DNA from: Favolaschia claudopus
Taxonomy: Eukaryota > Basidiomycota > Agaricomycetes > Agaricales > Mycenaceae
Assembly: GCA_037176885.1 (NCBI GenBank)
Contig: JAWWNJ010000212.1
Coordinates: 225,890-289,889 of the forward strand
Length of the DNA stretch: 64,000 bases
Direction of reading: 5' to 3'
Part shown: positions 56,601 through 64,000 of the stretch, piece by piece
How the letters are laid out: each line of letters opens with the position of its first letter
How positions within the stretch are numbered: the stretch's first letter is position 1
Translations under genes and position numbers: made by a program
Notes under the pieces: generated by a model
Databases searched by the model: none
The model's input: the letters and a program-made list of their open reading frames with translations, nothing else
What the model was told of the DNA's origin: nothing

Positions 56601-58693
56601 AATGGCTTGAGTGGGTTAACAGGATTTGGAACACAGCAAGGTTCGCATACTTCGTCTACGTTGCTGGTCTCCTCCTTTGGACGAATACATCTGTCGTCAA
56701 TGCGCACGGAAACTTCTTCCGACAAACTCTTCTTAATAAGTGTATTCTCTCCCCGTTCCGAGACTGTTCCGTCCTTCAAGCCTGATACTCCGTCATTCCT
56801 TACCTCCCGCCACGCAGCTTATCGACATACTTTCCGCGCAACCCATCTAGCCTCGTTTGACTAGACGTCCGACGTGCGCATGTCCTGGAGCACATCTTTC
56901 TCAGGGCGGACGCGTACATGAAGTCCGGAGGCTAGTTTATTCTATTCGCTTCCCTCGAGGCGTCTTCTCTGGCGCGGAAATTCACTACGCTACGCGGCGC
57001 TGTTTAGATCACCGTGAAGGTTATCCAACAAATCGTCACGACGTACCCCGGACTCTATGTATTCTCCCCGTCAACACGTATAGCCCAACGAGTCGCTTCC
57101 GCTGCTTAGACGCGTTCCCTGGTTATTGGAGAACCAGATAGCTACAGTCTATGACGCACTTTGGATTCATCTCTGAACTGCTGAGACTGTGAGGAGCTCT
57201 CTCTTCAGACGCGTATGAAGCAGGTCCGCAATGCACTACAACACGAGGAAAGTGGCGAAGGCAGTAACATGTGAACAAGTAGGCACCGGGGTCGGATGGA
57301 AAAGAGTAAACGAGTGCACATAAACGCAGAGGTAAAGCATGAGAGTGCTAGCATGCGACCCAATGATGGTCTGAGTGGTGTAGAATGCGCTCGGAGAATT
57401 CGGCATCGAGATGCGAGGCGATAGATTTTCCTTCATAGTGTTGTCGCTCTCCATCCACAGCCCCCCAGCGACAGCGATGAAGGAGAAGAAAAATTTTGAA
57501 TCCAAAACGCCCGAGCAGCGTTCCAAACGCGCTCGAGGACAGATAGCGGTAACCAAAACGGCTTGCCGCAGCGGAAATGGGTCGCACACGAGATGATAGG
57601 GTGCAGCTGGGCAGCTAAGCGCACGATGCGTACGCAGCGCTCCACAGCAAGTATGAATGATAAGCCACTTGCGAATCGATGCACATGAAGGTGATGAGGT
57701 CGAGAATGAAGCTCGACTAATTGGCGATGTAGAATTGGCGGGATAGAGAGACGTCGTATTGTTGTTCAAGCCGAAAGTAGAGAAGTCAAAGCTCGATGTG
57801 AATTCCATCCAAGTACGCTTTACAGCCAAGTGGAAGCAGGCGATGGTTGACCAGCCTTAACCGCAATGCAGAATCCTCACTTCACTCCGCGACCCTCAAC
57901 CCTATTCCTACGCATTACCGTTCCCGTCCATCTCCGCACCAGCCTGAGTTCCAAGCCTCGAGAGCGAGTAGTGTCAAGAGCTGAAGATGTGGGAGGAGAG
58001 ACGGAGAGACGACGAATAGTTTCCTTGGTGAGTCGTCATCGTCGTGGAAAGGAAGAGCGTGGGGAGAAGCCAGGAAGATCGAATCCGGCGCCGCTAATGA
58101 ATAGTCTTCGGGTTCTCGGAGGCGAAAGCCGACGCTCCCCTTTCTTTGCTCAAACGAAATCGTGTCCTTCTACGCCCCCCATGACGCTAGTTCCATCAAT
58201 AATGGGCTCGACTCCAACAGCCGCGCTTTTCGGCCAAATACCTACGACCGAAATTCGCGTGCACACGGAGAGGATGCAATCGCGAGCAAAGGGATGCGCG
58301 GGATGAGTGAACGCGAGGCGAGATTGAGGTACGTTCCCCCCACGTCCATATCTCATCAAAAGTTGGCTTAACACTCTATCCCAATCCCATCCGCACAGTT
58401 TCCGCTCCCAGTGCACGGCGGGTTGCCATGCGTCGAATCCTCCGCTGTGGTGGGGTTAGTTGGTGGGGTTGGGCTGAGGTTGCCGTGGGAGGAGTGAGTC
58501 TGCCGTAGTTAGCCGTGCTGTTGTTAGTTGTTTAGGCATCATCGATCCTTCTCTGCATCCACGGAGGCTTTCCCTCGTCGTGATCGCCGTTCGTCATCAG
58601 CCCCCGCCACTCCATTGTGGTGACGAGAGTGGGATCCACCCCACGCGACGCTGCGGTCCGATTCACCGCGATCTTCTAGGTTCTGGTTTTTAG
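56601..58693. other. unassigned stretch before Ty3 element 4
   Basis: A 57236-57829 minus-strand frame (hydrophobic, no true ATG at its start; ATG at about 57808) and a plus-strand ATG frame at 57866-58306 (Arg/Ser/Pro-rich) are seen. Neither has a motif I recognise. The part just before 58704 should hold the 5' LTR of element 4; its left end could not be fixed without the 3' LTR. Confidence 0.3.
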
Positions 58694-58703
58694 AGGGACA
58701 CAC

Positions 58704-58720
58704 TGGCGCGAGCTAAGAGT
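58704..58720 (+). other. candidate primer-binding site of Ty3 element 4
   Basis: TGGCGCGAGCTAAGAGT follows ACACAC, the usual LTR-CA/TGG arrangement in which TGG pairs with the CCA end of a tRNA. The tRNA was not identified. Confidence 0.4.
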
Positions 58721-58732
58721 ACCACTGGGAGT

Positions 58733-60301
58733 TTGGTTTCTGCGAGTTCTGCTACTGCGAAGAGTGCTGCTATTGCCGCGCGTTCCTTACGTGCCTTGAA
58801 TCGACGAAAGAGTTTGTCCAGCTTACCGCCAAAACTCGTATCTCCTCCTTTGACTCCCGAGGCGACATTATCTTCGTCCAGCTCTTCTTCATCCTTGCGT
58901 CAATCGGATAGCGTGTTGTCTTTGCCTGGGGTTCTGTTCGCCGATATCGACGAGTCGCCTTCGTGGACGACTCCGCTGTCCTCGTTGAAGCCTCTGGTCC
59001 CCCTTCCACCTTTGTCTGCAGCCGTTCGCTCGATCCTGTTACCTGCAGCAGCTATAACCGTTCCCCTGCCCGTATCCCCCGCTAGAAACACAATCTCGAT
59101 GGCGACCATTCCCCACTTTACCGGCATTCGTGATGTTGATACTACTTCGGCTGAAGACTTCTTGAAAGATGCGCGAATTTATTTCCGTGCCCACGGCATC
59201 AAAACAGATGAAGACAAGCTTACAGAAGTGGGTGATAGGTTCAGGTCTGCGTCCCCGGCCGACGTCTGGTTCAAGGCTTTGAAGGCTACCGTGTGGGCGA
59301 CTTTCCAGACGGAATTCGTGTCCCGGTTTGAGCGCAGCTCCGCGATTGTGAAACCTCAAGCTCAGCGTTTGGCTGAGCTTTCGAGTATGCGAATCACAGT
59401 CGAGGAGCTTGCGAAGGGCGCGGCACCAACACCCCAAGGTTGGGTTGTGAAGCCTTTGGGTGCGTTTGTTGAGCGCGTCGAGGACGCCGTTGTGAGCGCC
59501 GGTGCGGGGACAGCTTCGGATGGCGTTTGGGCGTTCCATAGCGCACTCCCGAACCCTTTGCGGATCGCTGTGGGTGACGCGCCTGGCAACTGGGACGACC
59601 TTTTAGCGGCACTGAAGAAGATCCCGGAGGCTGCGGTGGTAGCGGCTATAGACCAATTCAAGTACGAGGAGAAGAGCCGCGCGATGGAGGAAAAGCTAGA
59701 TCGGCTGGCACGTCAGTTGGCAGGAGTGCGTGTGTCAACACCGGCGGCGGCGATCGGACCTATGACAGCAGCGGGAGGTTCCGCGGCAGCGGGCGGTCGT
59801 GCGGCGGCGAACACTGGTGAAGGAGGGGTTGGAGGGGGCGGCAGAAATGGGCGAATGCGAGGCGGTTCTGAGGCTGAGAAGGAAGCTTTGCGTCGCGTGC
59901 TGGCTGAGGTTCTTCGGCGTCGTCGTGCAGATACAGCGGAGGGGCGAGTGCAGTATAATGCGGATGTGGCGTCGTGGAACGCAAGGAATGGTGGTATCCC
60001 GGCCGATCGTGTCGCGATTGATACGACTGGGTACCCCTTGCGTCCCGGGACAGCAGATCCTTGCTCGGGCGAGTGCTGGACGTGCGGGATGCGGACGTCA
60101 CCGAAACACGAGCGGAACGCGTGCACGACCCCGCCTCTGCATGCGTTGGAGAAACGTTTTCGTATGGTTTGTGGGATGTGGTTGGGGGTTGGAGCGGGTG
60201 GGGGTCAGGCGAACGTGAACTACATGGGTGTTGTGGGGACGCCGTTTTGGGGGGACGATAGTGAGGCTGGAGGTGCTGCTGAGGAGAGGCAGGATTTTTA
60301 G
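58733..60301 (+). CDS. gag: Ty3 element 4 gag
   Basis: A 522-codon frame (open from 58694). No ATG at its start; the first in-frame ATG is at 59099 (MATIPHFTGIRDVDTTSAED), which fits a Ty3 gag start, so the Ser/Pro-rich part before it is either leader or read from a non-ATG codon. The capsid domain is at about 59100-59700, then a short coiled coil (KSRAMEEKLDRLARQLAG), a Gly/Ala-rich linker and a basic stretch. A zinc-binding motif CWTC-X7-H-X4-C lies at 60074-60124, with a longer spacing than the usual CX2CX4HX4C. Intact, no stops. Pol follows in the -1 frame, overlapping by about 19 bases. Confidence 0.85.
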   Translation: MVSASSATAKSAAIAARSLRALNRRKSLSSLPPKLVSPPLTPEATLSSSSSSSSLRQSDSVLSLPGVLFADIDESPSWTTPLSSLKPLVPLPPLSAAVRSILLPAAAITVPLPVSPARNTISMATIPHFTGIRDVDTTSAEDFLKDARIYFRAHGIKTDEDKLTEVGDRFRSASPADVWFKALKATVWATFQTEFVSRFERSSAIVKPQAQRLAELSSMRITVEELAKGAAPTPQGWVVKPLGAFVERVEDAVVSAGAGTASDGVWAFHSALPNPLRIAVGDAPGNWDDLLAALKKIPEAAVVAAIDQFKYEEKSRAMEEKLDRLARQLAGVRVSTPAAAIGPMTAAGGSAAAGGRAAANTGEGGVGGGGRNGRMRGGSEAEKEALRRVLAEVLRRRRADTAEGRVQYNADVASWNARNGGIPADRVAIDTTGYPLRPGTADPCSGECWTCGMRTSPKHERNACTTPPLHALEKRFRMVCGMWLGVGAGGGQANVNYMGVVGTPFWGDDSEAGGAAEERQDF

Positions 60302-63300
60302 AGGAGGCGGCGTCCGATGGCCAAGACGACGCCTCTTTACCCGGCCAAATTGGTGGTGCGGGGTCTACTTCTTGTGTACTTACAGGTGCTCAAATGCAAA
60401 TCGTTGACCTGTATACCGTGGACCCCAGCAAGAGTGAGAAACCAACAGCTGCTTTCATGCATTGGATTGGGATGGAGGGGCCGAGAGGGGAGAGGGTGCG
60501 GGTGCAGGCGTTGTGGGATGGAGGAGCGCAAGTCAGCGTCTTGGACCTCGCGCTTTTTGGGAAAGTTCGTCATCGATTGGGGGAGACAGGGCCGGGGAGG
60601 AAGATGTTGAGAATGGCGGATGGTACGAGGGTGCCGTCCATTGCGCATTGGGAGGGTGAGATCGAGGTGGCGGATGTGTGGGTGCATGGGGAGTTTGAGG
60701 TCTTTGATAGCGGCGGAGGGTGGTCGTTTTTGTTTGGGAAGGATCTGCAGGCCGCAATTGGTGCAGTTCACGACATGAAGAGGGACGTGGTGACGGTGGA
60801 GTCGAGGGGGAAAGCTGCAGTCCTGGAAAACCAGAATCCGGCGGTGTGCAGTACGGTCGGATTGGAGGCGATCCGGGCAGCTGCGCGAGCGGCTGCAACG
60901 CATGAAGCGCATCGGGGGGTTGTATCGTCTGCGGTTCCCCCCGCGAGGGGAGTTTTTTGTTGTACTGTGCAGGCTGCTCGTGACTCACCAGTTTTGTTGA
61001 GACGTTCGCTGCGACGACGACGAATTCGAGCGCGAAGAAGGGAGGCGCTGCGACCTAGGGAGGTATTTGCGGGTGATAAAGGGCATGAGTCCTCAATGGG
61101 GGTGAAGTTGCGAGCAACTCCCCCCGCGAGGGCAGTGGAATCAATTGTAGAGACAAAGGACACTGACAGAGCCGATTTTGTAGGTCACGAAGATGTTAAC
61201 GTCGGAGGGAAAGGAGAGATGTTGGATGGAGGGGAGGACGTGCTGCCAAACGAGCGAGGAGACGCAATGGGGGATGATTCGAGTATGATCTCCCCCGCGA
61301 GGCGAGTCGAGCCTGTTGCTGATGCCCGTGGTGATTTTGCTGACCAAGAGCGTGTGGATGAGCGGAGTTTCGGAGAAGGGATGGAGGAAGTCGAAGATAC
61401 GGATGCGGGGAGGTCGCGCCGAACCTTTGAGGGGGTGAAGTCATGCGTGGCTCCCCCCGCGAGGGGAGTGGATTTGTTTTACGTGCCTGTTCTGCCCGAC
61501 GCTGATGATTCGCCCGTGGAGGAATGGTGTATGCCCGCTTGCGCCGTGGAGGATGGGGATGAGGATGAGGAGAAGTTGGGTGTGTTTGGCAACGCAGAGT
61601 CGCGCGAAGCCTCAACGGGGGTGAAGTTGTGCGCAACTCCCCCCGCGAGGCGAGTACTTCTTGATATCTTGCCTGGTTGGATGGGGATTAATCATGTTTG
61701 CCAAGTACCGTCACCGTATACGCCCTATCCTGGCGCGCCGCCTGAGGAAGGGAGTATATTTACTAGGGCGACAGATCCATTCAACCCGCAGCGGGTCGAG
61801 AAGATACTCGAGCTGGTGGAGGTGGGGATGGATTTGACGGAGGAGCAGCGGGAGGTGGTGCGCAGATTCATAGCTGAGTTTGCGGACATCTTCGCCTTGT
61901 CGGTTAGGGAGGTTCGTGTGGTGGATGGGGCGGAATATGCGCCAGTGTTGCCAGAGGGGTTAGCATTCCCAACGGGGGTGGTACCCCAGCGGCCTTGGAC
62001 GAGACCGCAAAGCATCGCGGTGAATAAGCAGGTGGATGAGTGGATTGCAGCGGGTGTTCTTCGTCGGATCGCGCCACACGACGTGAAGTGCGTCAGTCCT
62101 ATAACGCTGGCGGAGAAGGAGGGTGTGGATGCCGTGACGCATAATGAGCTGTTGCATGCGGTAGAGGATGAATGTCGACGACACGGGATGGAGCCCCGGC
62201 TGGACCTACCACCGAGAGACGCTCCGAGGACGACTTGCACGCCGGGTGAACCTTCGTGGCGGATATGTGGCAACTTTGCAGAGATAAACAAGCACTTGAA
62301 GGTCGTCGCGTTCTCTCAGGGCGACATTCGGGACAAGCAACGGAGACTCTCTAGGCGCCGCTACGTGTCTGTCTTTGACTTTGCGTCAGGGTTCTTTGCC
62401 CTGCATATCAACGAGGGCTTGCAGCCCTACATCGTCGTTTTTATCCCAGGTCGAGGTTTCTTTGCGTTTATGCGGATGCCGTTCGGGTTGACGGATGCAC
62501 CAACAGCGTTTAACGACATGGTGGCGCAGCGAATGTGGGATCTCATTGTCTCCGAGCTTATGGAGCTGTGGGTGGATGACGGGGGGACGGCGGCGGATGA
62601 GTTTGACGAGATGCTTGGGAATCTGCGGACGATCTTCATGCGGATTCGGGAGACGGGCTTGTCGTTGTCGGCGAAGAAGACCCAGTTGTTCATGACGGAA
62701 GCGGTGTTTGCAGGGTCAACGGTTGGACCGAAGGGGGTTTCACCGGATCTCAGGAAACTGTCCGTGGTAGCAAATTGGCCACGCCCAACAAACGCGGCGC
62801 AACTGCATTCCTTCCTTGGTCTCACCCAGTACTTCCGCGACCTCATTAAGAACTACGTCCATGTCGAAGCACCCCTGCGCAACATGTTGCGCGCCGTGAA
62901 GATTCCAGCCGGTGCGTCAAAGCGGGTTTACCGACAGGCAATGCGGGACTTCTTGCTGGACCCAATCTGGAAAGACGATCATACGACATGTTTCTTGACG
63001 TTGAAGCGCATATTAACTTCAGAACCTGTAGTTCGGCCCCCCGAGTTCGACGGCGTTGAGGAACGACCATTCGTAGTCACGACCGATGGTTGCAAGACGG
63101 GCTTTGCGGGTATTTTGTCGCAGGACCAGGTATCGAGATTGCCCGGCGGTAGGGAAGTTCTCCGCAGGCATCCCATCGCATTTGCGTCGAAACGCACTTC
63201 CGAGGCCGAGGAACGCTATGCACCACACGTTCTGGAGTTCGCGGCCCTCAAGTTTTCGCTGGACAAGTTCGCGAATATCGTCTACGGGCAGCCGGTGTTG

Positions 63301-64000
63301 CTGGAGACCGATTGTAGTGCGCTGAGGGATGTGCTAATGAACAACAGGCTCAACGTTGCGCATGAGCGGTGGCGGAACGGTGTTTTGAACTACAAGATTG
63401 TTGGCGCAAAGCATGTCAAGGGGTCGGAGAATGTCGCGGCGGATGTAATCAGTCGGATGTACGAAGATGTCGCGCGGGTGAAGGGTGATGGGCATGAGTG
63501 GACGGTATCTGCGGATGGTGAGGCGGAGAGTGGTTTGGTGAGCGACCTCTTTGCGGTTTGTGTGGAGCAGATCGGGGAGAGTGAGGTGTTTATGGTGGTT
63601 GCGTTGCCGGAGGGGGTCATGGCGTTGCGCGAGCGATTTAAGGGAGAGCCGGTATATGTGGAGGTGATCGACGCGTTGTTCGAGCTGGACATGGGGACGA
63701 CGAAGAGAGAGCGGCAGCGGGCGAAGCATCGAGCGGCCGGTTACTTCGTGGACGGGTTAAAGCTGTGGCGGTTGTATGGCGGACGGCGGGATCGTGGAAG
63801 GTCCAGGCGGGAGTGTATCACGCGGGCAGAGGCAGTTGAGATGGCGGCAAAAATTCACGCGGAGGAAGGTCACTTCGGGCGGGACGCAATCAAGTTGAGG
63901 ATGATGGATAGTGTGTGCAGTCCGGGCTTAGATGCTTCGATTGTGGCCGCTGTTCGGGATTGCGGTCAGTGTAAAGCGTTTGGTCCGAAACACATTCATT
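60283..64000 (+). CDS. pol: Ty3 element 4 Pol: protease, RT, RNase H, integrase (runs off window)
   Basis: I read every codon from 60283 to the window end: no stop, about 1239 codons, incomplete 3'. First ATG 60394. Protease: LWDGGAQVSVLDLALF (about 60511), with Asp-Gly-Gly in place of Asp-Ser/Thr-Gly. Linker 60900-61700 with five copies of a PPARxV motif. RT: FDFASGFFALHI (about 62380), MRMPFGLTDAPTAF (about 62470) and a catalytic LWVDDGG (about 62569-62589) with Trp where Tyr is usual. RNase H: VVTTDGCKTGFAGIL (about 63073), TDCSALRDVL (about 63307). Integrase zinc finger HAEEGH...CGQC (63856-63972). The connection (GLTQYFRDLIKNYVHVEAPL) is typical of a basidiomycete Ty3 lineage. Gag and pol are both open, so this may be a recent or active element. 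Confidence 0.93.

Noticed and set aside
57236..57829. Minus-strand hydrophobic frame as a membrane protein gene
   Set aside because: No ATG at the frame start, no clear helix pattern and no recognised family; kept only as an unassigned stretch.
60337..63729. Many minus-strand frames of 70-190 codons across Ty3 element 4
   Set aside because: Shadows of the long plus-strand pol frame in GC-rich sequence; none has a motif.
1..64000. tRNA, rRNA or other structured RNA genes
   Set aside because: I looked for tRNA T-loop patterns and found none with a matching cloverleaf by eye; a covariance search would be needed to exclude them.

Overview
The window is nuclear DNA of a filamentous fungus, most likely an agaricomycete basidiomycete. 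The grounds are a cytochrome P450 gene on the minus strand cut by 13 introns of 46-68 bases, other short GT-AG introns in transposase remnants, and a load of chromoviral Ty3 elements, CACTA and hAT remnants and TA-flanked MITEs. The species cannot be named from this sequence. Almost everything here is mobile DNA; the P450 (47070-49302) is the only clear host gene that still reads through.

Layout. 1-6883: Ty3 chromovirus 1, with gag broken by a small MITE, protease, and a 1322-codon RT-RNase H-integrase-chromodomain frame. 7067-8035: an unrecognised multi-exon gene or remnant. 8036-12157: three copies of an unknown repeat (A, B, C) that carry a self-varying palindrome and matching direct words, a solo LTR, and two 78-bp GC hairpin cassettes. 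12158-14451: a gag fragment holding a second solo LTR and a LINE ORF1. 14927-15371: a small two-exon gene. 15958-28137: Ty3 chromovirus 2, split by a hAT MITE, by a second hAT element that itself contains a TA-MITE, and by a 5.3-kb non-coding insert with a 54-bp tandem array and two TA-MITEs. 28619-34040: Ty3 element 3, split twice and cut off by a MITE end. 34041-40224: gene-poor DNA rich in MITEs and fold-back elements. 40225-44050: a kinase-like fragment and a CACTA Tnp2 pseudogene. 44396-46880: a MITE, a fold-back fragment and a hAT-like transposase remnant. 47070-49302: the P450. 50383-53338: MITEs and a third solo LTR. 54840-56600: a degenerate repeat array. 58694-64000: Ty3 element 4, with gag and a pol frame that has no stop codon up to the window edge. 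It is the freshest-looking element and the best candidate for being still active.

How the parts relate. The nesting gives a relative order of events: Ty3 elements 1-3 came first, hAT, TA-MITE and LTR insertions then broke them, and some MITEs sit inside other MITEs. Three solo LTRs keep perfect 5-bp target duplications, and two of them are the same length with identical reading-frame translations, so LTR-LTR recombination is recent. In three of the four Ty3 elements pol lies in the -1 frame relative to gag. Start codons upstream of most transposon frames are absent, so the given frame starts mark open frames and not translation starts.
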